From assembly GCA_001563915.1 (NCBI GenBank), contig LKMP01000001.1:1-64000 (forward strand): DNA of 64,000 nt. The letters run 5' to 3'. Shown here in pieces: positions 32,531 to 39,802 of the stretch. Under the pieces are notes generated by a model that was not told where the DNA came from, ran no database searches, and saw only the letters and a list, made by a program, of their open reading frames with translations. Made by a program: the position numbers and the translations under genes. The stretch's first letter is position 1; each line of letters begins with the position of its first letter. The stretch is from Nanohaloarchaea archaeon B1-Br10_U2g21. Lineage in GTDB: Archaea; Nanohalarchaeota; Nanosalinia; Nanosalinales; Nanosalinaceae.

Positions 32531-33862
32531 TTATTCAAAACATTGCTGTACATGCTTCTTATAATATGACTCAATCTTGTACTCTTTGCCACAGATTTCG
32601 CATACAAAATTGTCATTTTCTTCGTTATTAGGTTCGCGTTTCTTAGCTTTTCTGAAGGCATAACTAACAGGATTACTAACTTTATTCTCCAAATTATCTC
32701 CTTCATATACCTGCATATCCTTGTAGTATCCATTTGCATCATAATTAGGCGGAGGAACATTTTCGCTTCTATTCTGGTGCCAGCGCAGCTGTCCTTTTAC
32801 GTAACTCTCACTCAGCTCTTCATTATTTCTTTCATTCCATTCCCAGATTTTTGATTCGATTTCAGCCCACCCATAACCAACGCAGCGGTAAAAATTGATT
32901 AAGATAAAAAGACCTCTCTTTCTTCCGTCTTCTAATCCATTTAAAATATTCTTGATGGTTGGAGGGAAATATTGTTCCGGTATAGCGTCCTCAGGCCTTT
33001 CAAATTCTCTATTAACACGTTTCTCTCTTTTTTCTTCTTCTCGGTCCTGTATAAAGTCTAGAGCTTGAACCGCCAAGTTTGTAGCTTCATCATCTTCATA
33101 GCTGTCGAGAAAACCTGTTTCAAAATTAATTTTTTCTATTTCTGCGTCACGCTTTTCAAAACTGGAAATATCCTCGGGTTCTATTGGCAGAGACACTAGG
33201 CCTGATCCGTCGTGAAGACTATAAGGCATTCTAAAGAGATGACGTTGACCCCAGTCATTCTCAATATCTGCTACCTGATAAGGATTGAGTCCATCCTCAG
33301 TTTTCATTTCTTCATGGAGGCCTTCTTTTTTCACCTCTGCAATCATTTTCTCTCTCAACTGCTTTCTAAGGTAATTTACAATTCCTTGAGCTAGTCTTGG
33401 ATAGAGTTCTGAGAACTCTTTTTCGCCTATACGTTCAGGAAAACTTTCTCCTCTTATTCCTATGTGGAATCCTCTGTTACCTGAGAACTTTACTGATAGA
33501 TTTTCTATGCCGTGGTGCTGTAGTTCGCGGACGACTAACTCACATGTTTTTTTAGAGAGTTCAAAACTCTCATCACAGTCAATATCTATTACCATGTCCC
33601 AAGTTTCTCTTAATCGATCAAGACTTGATACTTGATCGATTAATAAGGGGTTTCTCCATTTCTCTACTGAAAAATGGAATGCTACTGCGCCGTTTTCTAC
33701 GAATTGCTGAAAGTCACCAGGAAAGTTTACTGCGTCAGGTCTCTTTCCATAACCTTTAGGGTATGTAGGTACTACTTCTCTGTACTCTGCAAGCTCCATC
33801 ACTTTCTCAATAAGCTCATCTTGTTCATAGTACTGTCTTACCTGCCAATTTTTCAGTTCCAC
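32531..33862 (-). CDS. priS: DNA primase: PriS fused to a PriL-like C-terminal domain without Fe-S cysteines
   Basis: A 443-aa primase. Residues 1-275 are the catalytic PriS domain, with catalytic aspartates in MVIDIDCDE (D93 and D95) and the nucleotide-binding SVKFSGNRGFHIGI (123-136). Residues about 298-404 align by eye with the PriL C-terminal domain: FPPTIKNILNGLEDGRKRG, ILINFYRCVGYG, VPPPNYDANGYY and NPVSYAF. The four 4Fe-4S cysteines of PriL are replaced by other residues. The protein ends with a zinc-finger-like C421-x2-C424-x12-H437-x3-C441. Nanoarchaeum equitans is known to have a single-chain primase, so fusion in DPANN has a precedent. No separate PriL gene is seen here. Confidence 0.88.
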   Translation of the reverse strand: MELKNWQVRQYYEQDELIEKVMELAEYREVVPTYPKGYGKRPDAVNFPGDFQQFVENGAVAFHFSVEKWRNPLLIDQVSSLDRLRETWDMVIDIDCDESFELSKKTCELVVRELQHHGIENLSVKFSGNRGFHIGIRGESFPERIGEKEFSELYPRLAQGIVNYLRKQLREKMIAEVKKEGLHEEMKTEDGLNPYQVADIENDWGQRHLFRMPYSLHDGSGLVSLPIEPEDISSFEKRDAEIEKINFETGFLDSYEDDEATNLAVQALDFIQDREEEKREKRVNREFERPEDAIPEQYFPPTIKNILNGLEDGRKRGLFILINFYRCVGYGWAEIESKIWEWNERNNEELSESYVKGQLRWHQNRSENVPPPNYDANGYYKDMQVYEGDNLENKVSNPVSYAFRKAKKREPNNEENDNFVCEICGKEYKIESYYKKHVQQCFE

Positions 33863-33943
33863 GTATTAGTTACTATAGGTAACTCCTAAATTTACTCTGG
33901 TTATCTACGAATGTTTTTCAACTTCGTTACATAAGTTGAAAGT

Positions 33944-35041
33944 ATGTGTCAAGGTCTGAAAGCGCAGTCTGCGATTGAGTATTTGATGACTTATGGTTGG
34001 ATGTTGCTTGTGGTGGCTATAGCTGGAGGGGCTATATTCTCAATGGTAGGAAGTCAGAGTATTGAGAATGTTCAGGGCTTTGAATCACAGCATGTGAATG
34101 TTCAAGATTTTGGATTATCTGAGACACAAGGCCTCCAGTTTACAGTTCGAGATCCTGTTGGAAGAACAGAAGTTAAAGAAGTAAGAGTAAGAGATGAGGA
34201 TTCAAATTATATTGATTATGATTTATCGCAGGACTTATCCCAGAATGAATTATTAAGTTTACCTGGAATTGAGGAGTCTGGTGACATGGAAACGTTAGAG
34301 CTTGAGATTGTTTATAATTCTGGAAATTTACGGAACTTAACCTCTTCAGGTAGTGTACAGGGGCATATGAGTGTGGGCGAAGATTTTTCTGGTCGGCAGG
34401 TAAATATGGATGGACTAGTTGGTTATTGGGTTTTAACAGATGATTACTCAAGAAATGAAAGGTTAGACGATCTTTCAGCAGCACAAAATCACGGTTTTTT
34501 TGAGGGCGAGTATGATATAGGAGACGATTATTCTGATATAAGTGAAGGCGGAGCTACGATAGAATCGCCTACGTTTAATGTTAGTGAAGGCGGAGAGTTC
34601 ACGTTCCTTTTATCATTTAGATGGGATGGTCCTCAGGATGATGATACAAGCACTTCAGGAGGTATGGGTAGAGGCAACAACCCTGCTTATGCAATTGATA
34701 TTAGGCCTAGAGATGAAAACCTGAGAGCAGGAATCAGAACTACTGAAAACAATTTGTATATCACTAGAGATATGGAGATAGGGGAATGGTATCATAGTGT
34801 TTTTGTTTATGATGGTGAAGAAACAGGTAAACTGTACATAAATGGTAGTTTAGAAGATTCGAATACGCGGAGCGATATGGGAGAGTTTGTAACAACTGGA
34901 GATTTTCAGATTGGAGGATCGAGAGGTTTAAGTGGAAGTACTAGACATACTAATAGAAGCATGGCTCAAGCAAAAGTTTTTAATCGTGCTTTAACTGACT
35001 CAGAAGTGCAAGAACTGTATGAAACCTCTAATTTTTATTAG
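33944..35041 (+). CDS. Class III signal-peptide (pilin-like) protein with a LamG-type domain
   Basis: A 365-aa surface protein. It opens MCQGLKA|QSAIEYLMTYGWMLLVVAI, the archaeal class III signal peptide processed by a prepilin-type peptidase, here with KA rather than KG before the cleavage point. After a mature region of about 110 residues, a concanavalin-like LamG domain spans about 150-365, with GLVGYWVLTDDYSRNE, EFTFLLSFRWDG, GEWYHSVFVYDGEETGKLYING and MAQAKVFNRALTDSEVQELY. It should be displayed on a pilus or in the envelope and could bind glycans or host surfaces. It stands alone, 20 kb from the pilus operon at 53.6 kb. Confidence 0.88.
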   Translation: MCQGLKAQSAIEYLMTYGWMLLVVAIAGGAIFSMVGSQSIENVQGFESQHVNVQDFGLSETQGLQFTVRDPVGRTEVKEVRVRDEDSNYIDYDLSQDLSQNELLSLPGIEESGDMETLELEIVYNSGNLRNLTSSGSVQGHMSVGEDFSGRQVNMDGLVGYWVLTDDYSRNERLDDLSAAQNHGFFEGEYDIGDDYSDISEGGATIESPTFNVSEGGEFTFLLSFRWDGPQDDDTSTSGGMGRGNNPAYAIDIRPRDENLRAGIRTTENNLYITRDMEIGEWYHSVFVYDGEETGKLYINGSLEDSNTRSDMGEFVTTGDFQIGGSRGLSGSTRHTNRSMAQAKVFNRALTDSEVQELYETSNFY

Positions 35042-35085
35042 ACTTTGCTGGATATACAAGGTCAGTGTTTAGAAAAGTTAATATT

Positions 35086-35559
35086 TTATTTTTGAAAACT
35101 ATCTTCATAACTTGTTTCTAGGTTCCGTACATTCATCCTAAAAGGCAAATCATCATCCTTTCTATTTTCTAACTCTTTTTCGATATGTTTCTCGTCGTCT
35201 TTGAGCTCCTTTCTTATTAGAAGCCAGTCTTTTTCGGGTTCACAGTCCCAGACATAGGACCCGTCTTTAACAGATCCTGTTGCTCTGTAAATTGTTCTCA
35301 TCAGGCCCAAAAACTCTGCTATGTCTTCTTTTGGCATATCAGAGGATTCGCTGATTTTTTCGGTTGTGACTTCTTCATATGGTGTGGCTAAGAAATAGCC
35401 TATTACTGTATCTCTCAGTTCAGAATCAATGAGAAGTTCTAGTTCGTTTTTACTCCTGTGATCATAATTGTTCCAGGCTACGTCTTCTTCGTTAAAAGAG
35501 AAAAAATTCTTAGACTGGAATTTTGCTTCCGGGGGTTTTGGTCTTCTCCAGTTACTCAT
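35086..35559 (-). CDS. Acidic winged-helix-like protein downstream of PCNA
   Basis: A 157-aa protein that I cannot assign. The middle part (DTVIGYFLATPYEEVTTEKISESSDMPKEDIAEFLGLMRTIY, about residues 50-92) has the helix spacing of a winged-helix domain. The flanks are acidic and helical. Its start overlaps the pcn stop by 4 nt, so it is translationally coupled to the sliding clamp. In haloarchaea this position is often taken by priL; this protein does not look like PriL. Confidence 0.7.
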   Translation of the reverse strand: MSNWRRPKPPEAKFQSKNFFSFNEEDVAWNNYDHRSKNELELLIDSELRDTVIGYFLATPYEEVTTEKISESSDMPKEDIAEFLGLMRTIYRATGSVKDGSYVWDCEPEKDWLLIRKELKDDEKHIEKELENRKDDDLPFRMNVRNLETSYEDSFQK

Positions 35560-36302
35560 TCTTCTTCGATTCTAGGTGCGAGTACAAAGCTTAGATTGAC
35601 TTCATCAGGTACTGAGAATTCCATTCGCATAGGAAAGTCGTTTCCAAGCTTCATAGTCACATTGTTAGATAAATTTTTCCCGCCTATCATCTTGGAAAGA
35701 TAGTCTAATGAGAACATTGACTTTACTGAATCTCCAGACATGGATATTACGCCACTACTTTCCTCTGTGATAGTAAAGTCGGCGTTACTTTGATCTCCTT
35801 CAGCTGAAATATTCATTTGATTTTCATCAGCAGAAATTGTGACTGCGTCGCTTACAACCATGGCGTCTTTTACAGCGCCTTCAACTGTTGAAGCATCTAA
35901 TTCGGCTTCAAAATCAAACGATAGCTGATCGGTTTCAGGTATATCGTCTTCAGAAAGGTTCAGAATAGGTAGTGAAAAATTTCGTGTAGAGGAGTTCTCC
36001 ATTGTAATCTCAAAACGAGAATCGCCGAGTTCAAAGGTGATAGTGTCATCGGCGTTTGCTCTTCGTAGGATTGAGTAAAGATTTTCAATGTTTAGACCTA
36101 CTTTCGTTTCTTCGTCTAGATCATATTCTTCGAATACTTCTTCTTCTATTTTGAAGTCAACTAAGCCTACCATTGCTGGATCTGCGGCTATTAGTTTCAT
36201 GCTGTCTTCCTCTAGCTGGAAGATTCCCTCGCTAATAAGAGATGATATGGTTTTCATCGAATCTTTGAGGAGGCCTACTTCCGTTATTTCTGCTTTAAAC
36301 AA
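35556..36302 (-). CDS. pcn: DNA polymerase sliding clamp (PCNA)
   Basis: A 248-aa processivity clamp, normal length. Two clamp lobes are visible. The first has GIFQLEEDSMKLIAADPAMVGLVDF, and the interdomain region has NFSLPILNLSEDDIPE. The C-terminus ends in LSFVLAPRIEEE, the classic PCNA tail. It should form a homotrimer serving the polymerase, RFC (RfcL at the right edge) and PIP-motif partners such as the Nre protein at 16859. The OB-fold gene lies 15 nt upstream, and the winged-helix-like gene overlaps its 3' end. Confidence 0.95.
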   Translation of the reverse strand: MFKAEITEVGLLKDSMKTISSLISEGIFQLEEDSMKLIAADPAMVGLVDFKIEEEVFEEYDLDEETKVGLNIENLYSILRRANADDTITFELGDSRFEITMENSSTRNFSLPILNLSEDDIPETDQLSFDFEAELDASTVEGAVKDAMVVSDAVTISADENQMNISAEGDQSNADFTITEESSGVISMSGDSVKSMFSLDYLSKMIGGKNLSNNVTMKLGNDFPMRMEFSVPDEVNLSFVLAPRIEEE

Positions 36303-36317
36303 AATATTTCACCTATG

Positions 36318-36650
36318 TTACTGTGAAGTGTTAACAACTTTTTTAACTCTGTCGCGGAGATTTGCATCCACTTTGTCGAAGTCTTGTAAGACTTCTCCTT
36401 GTAATTCAAAGCTGTCTGGAGTAGGAAGAACTCTGCCAAATACTCTTACTCTCTGTCCTTCTTCTATATCCTCCATATTATCTTCCTCTAAAAATACATC
36501 TACACTGCCAGTACCGTCATCTACGGCAATTGAGTCTTCGTCTACTGAAAGTACTGTGCCTAGTACTCTTACCCTTATGTCTGTTTGAGGTTCTATATCT
36601 TCGATTTTCTTAGGCTTTGCAGGCGCCCTTCTCATCTGTTGTTCAGCCAT
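36318..36650 (-). CDS. OB-fold nucleic-acid-binding protein, RPA-associated type
   Basis: A 110-aa protein with one OB fold: TDIRVRVLGTVLSVDEDSIAVDDGTGSVDVFLEED, then GQRVRVFGRVLPTPDSFELQGEVLQDF. This strand order (residues about 23-90) is that of RPA-associated or Stn1-like OB proteins in haloarchaea. It ends 15 nt before pcn on the same strand, so a role in single-strand DNA handling at the fork is a reasonable inference. There is no zinc finger and no second OB fold. Confidence 0.82.
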   Translation of the reverse strand: MAEQQMRRAPAKPKKIEDIEPQTDIRVRVLGTVLSVDEDSIAVDDGTGSVDVFLEEDNMEDIEEGQRVRVFGRVLPTPDSFELQGEVLQDFDKVDANLRDRVKKVVNTSQ

Positions 36651-36727
36651 ATTAAATTCTTAGAACTGAAATGTTTTAACTTCAGAGGTCAGGGAAAGTT
36701 CAAAAACCATCTTTACTAACTAGAACT

Positions 36728-37318
36728 ATGGGTCTATTCAGTAAAGATACGAGCGTAGAGGAAGAAAATGAGTCTGCTGAGTTAAGAGAAAGAGTTGAGG
36801 CCTTAGAATCTCATTTTAATGCATTAGATAGCGCAGTTCAACATCACGATATAGAGATACAAGAAATCGTTGACACAATAACTGCTGATGAACGCAATCT
36901 AAAGAAAGCAGTAGAAAAGAACAAGCGAAAACTTGATACATTACGAGATATATCTAGCAGATTTGCTGAAATGCAATCTGAAAATACTAGAAAGACGGAT
37001 ATACTGGATTCAGAAGTCGCAGATATAAAGCGAAACATGAAGAGAAAGATCATTAAAAAAGCGGGCGATATAAAAGAAACTCGCGAAAAACAAGAAGAAA
37101 TCATTGCCGACCTTGAGGGCTTAAAAGAAAAAGTAGATGATCTTGAGACCGAATTGATACTGGATATAAATAGTCAAGCTTGGGACGTAGATTCTAAACT
37201 TGATGAATCTCGGTTTGAAAATAGGAAAAAACGAGTTGATAAAGAACTCTCAAAACTTAGAGCTTCAATCAACGACATATCCGATAAGTTCGAAGGTAAT
37301 GATATCAGAACAGAATAG
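36728..37318 (+). CDS. Long coiled-coil protein of unknown function
   Basis: A 196-aa protein that is almost entirely coiled coil from about residue 15 to the end (ELRERVEALESHFNALDSAV; KNKRKLDTLRDISSRFAEM; EEIIADLEGLKEKVDDLETE). The opening MGLFSKDTS is a typical short flexible head. No membrane segment or signal is seen. Function unknown; scaffolding or chromosome-associated roles are possible but unsupported. It is convergent with the TFS gene, with 2 nt between stop codons. Confidence 0.75.
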   Translation: MGLFSKDTSVEEENESAELRERVEALESHFNALDSAVQHHDIEIQEIVDTITADERNLKKAVEKNKRKLDTLRDISSRFAEMQSENTRKTDILDSEVADIKRNMKRKIIKKAGDIKETREKQEEIIADLEGLKEKVDDLETELILDINSQAWDVDSKLDESRFENRKKRVDKELSKLRASINDISDKFEGNDIRTE

Positions 37319-37320
37319 AG

Positions 37321-37656
37321 CTAGTCATATTCTTTGTAGACATTACCACACTGTCTACATCTGTAAAATCTTGTAGGAGGTTCATCTGAAGCCCGGGTCT
37401 GTTCCATCCACCATTCCTGCTCAGTTTCTTCGCCACAAGACTTACATTCTTTCTGAGTTGTAGGCCTAGTTGCTTCTTCCTCTCCGTCTTCATTAACATT
37501 GAGGCGGTCCATAGGATCTTCTTCTTTCTCCTCAGTCACCTTAAATTCTTCGCTATCAACATCTTGGTATTCTCCACAGCTACGACACTTCATAGCGGTC
37601 TCGCCATTTTTCTTTTCTGAAACTAGCATTCCTCCGCATTCATCGCAAAACTCCAT
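37321..37656 (-). CDS. tfs: Transcription factor S (TFS, TFIIS-like)
   Basis: A 111-aa archaeal transcript-cleavage factor that rescues backtracked RNA polymerase. The N-terminal zinc ribbon is CDECGG...CRSCGEYQ, and the C-terminal ribbon begins CKSCGEE. The catalytic hairpin region reads QTRASDEPPTRFYRCRQCGNVY, where acidic residues (DE) act in the polymerase secondary channel. An acidic linker joins the two ribbons. Length is standard for the family. Confidence 0.95.
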   Translation of the reverse strand: MEFCDECGGMLVSEKKNGETAMKCRSCGEYQDVDSEEFKVTEEKEEDPMDRLNVNEDGEEEATRPTTQKECKSCGEETEQEWWMEQTRASDEPPTRFYRCRQCGNVYKEYD

Positions 37657-37714
37657 ACCTATCAGTTTATACTGTCAAAGCTTAAAAATAGATGCCCAAA
37701 AATGGCAAAAATTA

Positions 37715-38383
37715 TTAGTCGGGACAAGGTCTATACTCATCAATGCTTAACGGTGACCCTTCTAGACCTACTAAATCCATAGCTATGAGTTTAACTGCTC
37801 CCACTTTTGGAATTCTAAACACTACTTGGCCATGTATCTGTTCTGGCCTGATTTCCTCCTCAAAATCAAGCTGCTCAGGATTAGCATCTCCTTTAGTAGC
37901 AATACTGTCGTTTCGTTTTTCTATCACTCGATGAACTACAGGAATAGATAGTCCTGAGACATCATTAACTCTAAAGCTTTGATCTCCGGAACTATATTCT
38001 CCGCCCTCTACTACGTCAACGTTACTGCGATCTATTCTAAACCGTGCAGACTGGTCCTCTACATAGGTTACATGAACATTTCCTAAAGAAGTTTCTACAG
38101 GCTCTTCTCCGAGATCATATGTATTGCCATCAACCTCAATTTCGGCTTCCATTGGAACTTGATATATAACAACCTGGCCTTCTTCAACACTGTCAAAATC
38201 TACTCCTCGAACCATAAGAATATCTCCACGATCCATTTCAGGATACATAGAACACGAAACAACAGAAACAACCGGTTTTTCTGTTGACAATGCTGTGCCT
38301 GTAGTCTGAAGTATTCCAAATGCTAATAACAATGCCAAACTGATAAAGTAGATTTCCTTACCAATAACTGAGTCGCTGTTCAT
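37715..38383 (-). CDS. Signal peptidase I, archaeal Sec11-like
   Basis: A 222-aa membrane-anchored peptidase that removes Sec signal peptides on the extracytoplasmic side. One N-terminal membrane helix (YFISLALLLAFGILQTTG, about residues 12-29) precedes the catalytic region. The nucleophile is Ser45 in VVSCSMYPEMDRGDIL. The ER/archaeal-type His is His151 in VVHRVIEKR, and the Asp is Asp166 in TKGDANPE. The Ser-His-Asp set, rather than Ser-Lys, fits archaeal enzymes. An insert of about 60 residues separates Ser and His. It overlaps the DUF99 gene by 4 nt. Confidence 0.9.
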   Translation of the reverse strand: MNSDSVIGKEIYFISLALLLAFGILQTTGTALSTEKPVVSVVSCSMYPEMDRGDILMVRGVDFDSVEEGQVVIYQVPMEAEIEVDGNTYDLGEEPVETSLGNVHVTYVEDQSARFRIDRSNVDVVEGGEYSSGDQSFRVNDVSGLSIPVVHRVIEKRNDSIATKGDANPEQLDFEEEIRPEQIHGQVVFRIPKVGAVKLIAMDLVGLEGSPLSIDEYRPCPD

Positions 38384-38922
38384 TTAGAGATCACACCATT
38401 ATTTGTTAGCGCGCTCCCTATTATATCTGCGGCTCTTATACATTCAGGTACATTACCTTGTAAAGTGGATTTGTTTACTATATCCAATGCCTCTTTCCTA
38501 TCGCAACCAGAGAACTGAACGAAACATCTTCCTGTCGAGAGTTTGAACTTTGATACTGTAGGCAAGTTCTCAAAGGACTGAGAACTGGTCCCTGTCTTTT
38601 CAAGAGCATCAGAAAAACTTTTAGGATCGGGTTCATTTGATGTAACTGCTATTACCGGCCTATCTATTTTTTCAGAAACTTTTTCAATATTCACTATATT
38701 AAATCCTGAGAAGCTAATTCCATCGATGAGTACGGCTTCTATGTAGGCTTGAAATTTGCCATATAACTCTATAACTTTTTGCGTGCCCTCTCCTTGATCA
38801 GGCTCCGCCTCTATTATTTCTACTGACTCTATAAACTCAGTACCTCTGTAAAGTACTCCTACAAGTCTTTCTAGCTCTATAGGAGCATCGTCTATACCTA
38901 GAACTCTAGAACCTTCTTTCAT
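38380..38922 (-). CDS. DUF99 family protein (endonuclease V-like fold)
   Basis: A 180-aa protein of the archaeal DUF99 family, related in fold to endonuclease V. Typical segments are VLGIDDAPIELERLVGVLYRG (residues about 7-27), IEAVLIDGISFSGFNIVNI, RPVIAVTSNEPDP and the C-terminal VPECIRAADIIGSAL. The biological function is not established. It overlaps both the signal peptidase gene (4 nt) and rpoL (4 nt), forming a tight operon with rpoL and the methyltransferase. Confidence 0.9.
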   Translation of the reverse strand: MKEGSRVLGIDDAPIELERLVGVLYRGTEFIESVEIIEAEPDQGEGTQKVIELYGKFQAYIEAVLIDGISFSGFNIVNIEKVSEKIDRPVIAVTSNEPDPKSFSDALEKTGTSSQSFENLPTVSKFKLSTGRCFVQFSGCDRKEALDIVNKSTLQGNVPECIRAADIIGSALTNNGVISK

Positions 38923-39161
38923 AAATCAGATTCTAGTTCTTCAAGCCATTCTCTGACGGTGTCTACTGCGTCCTGAAGAACCTGTTCGGGGTCGTCAGAG
39001 TCAATAATCAAAATGGATTCGTCTCCTAGCGGATGACCTTTATCATATCCAGATTCTCCGCCGTTTTCCCATACAGCTTTTCTCAGTAGGTTTGCCAATG
39101 CGTGATTCTGCTCCATGTCAACGAGCAGTCGTCCTTCTTTTTCCATTACGTCGAGATCCAT
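38919..39161 (-). CDS. rpoL: RNA polymerase subunit L (Rpb11-like)
   Basis: An 80-aa subunit that pairs with RpoD in polymerase assembly. The family core is complete: MEQNHALANLLRKAVWEN, then GYDKGHPLGDESILII. The length is slightly below the usual 85-95 aa. It lies between the METTL5-like methyltransferase gene (1-nt overlap) and the DUF99 gene (4-nt overlap). Confidence 0.93.
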   Translation of the reverse strand: MDLDVMEKEGRLLVDMEQNHALANLLRKAVWENGGESGYDKGHPLGDESILIIDSDDPEQVLQDAVDTVREWLEELESDL

Positions 39162-39748
39162 TATTTTTTCCTCCTTGTAACATAAAGATCCACAGGAGTG
39201 CTTTTTGACTCCTCAGTGTGGAATTCATAGCTCGCAGGAAGCCCGATTTTATAGGCTTCACGCGCTATTAACTCATGATTATATTCGTCACACAAACGTT
39301 TTAAACGTGTACTGAACCCTTTCCCGGCCAATCCGTAGACGTTGTCACCGATTTCGAGCGCCTTTCTCCAGAATTTCAGGCCTTCGTCACTCTGAACATT
39401 GAATGGAGGATTCATAACTACGGCATCGAACTTTCCATTAAATGATGTTACATCTTTCCTCACGAAATTTGGAGATGCTCCAACTTTTGCAGCATTTTCT
39501 TCGGCTGTTGATAATGCATCTCGGTCTACTTCTACGGCAGTTACGTCCATGTTTAACAGGTCTGCCCCTATAGCTAATATTCCTGTTCCGGTTCCAAGAT
39601 CAACTACTGTTTTGTGTCCTTGCATGTAGCAAGTGTAGACTATATCTGCTGCGAGTTCGGCAGGAGTAAGGTACTGTTCAAGTTCTATTCTTGAGTTCTC
39701 AAACCCCTTGAGTTCTGATAGTTTTTGCTTTACAGCGGTTTTGTTCAT
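39161..39748 (-). CDS. METTL5-like RNA adenine N6-methyltransferase
   Basis: A 195-aa class I methyltransferase. Motif I is VVDLGTGTGILAIGA (about residues 48-62), motif II VTAVEVDRDAL, and the N6-adenine signature NPPF is in DAVVMNPPFNVQSDEG. The N-terminal ENSRIELEQYLTPAELAADI matches archaeal METTL5 homologues, whose eukaryotic relative methylates an adenine of 18S rRNA. A 16S rRNA target is therefore inferred. It lies directly upstream of rpoL, overlapping it by 1 nt. Confidence 0.87.
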   Translation of the reverse strand: MNKTAVKQKLSELKGFENSRIELEQYLTPAELAADIVYTCYMQGHKTVVDLGTGTGILAIGADLLNMDVTAVEVDRDALSTAEENAAKVGASPNFVRKDVTSFNGKFDAVVMNPPFNVQSDEGLKFWRKALEIGDNVYGLAGKGFSTRLKRLCDEYNHELIAREAYKIGLPASYEFHTEESKSTPVDLYVTRRKK

Positions 39749-39772
39749 TTCGGTGGAACGCGTTGTTGAATG

Positions 39773-39780
39773 TTTTAAAG
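39773..39780 (+). promoter_or_regulatory. TATA-like box for the XPB gene
   Basis: TTTTAAAG lies 23-30 nt before the ATG at 39803, which supports that start over a TTG six codons earlier. Confidence 0.5.
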
Positions 39781-39802
39781 TTTATTGTCTATTAGTGACG
39801 GC

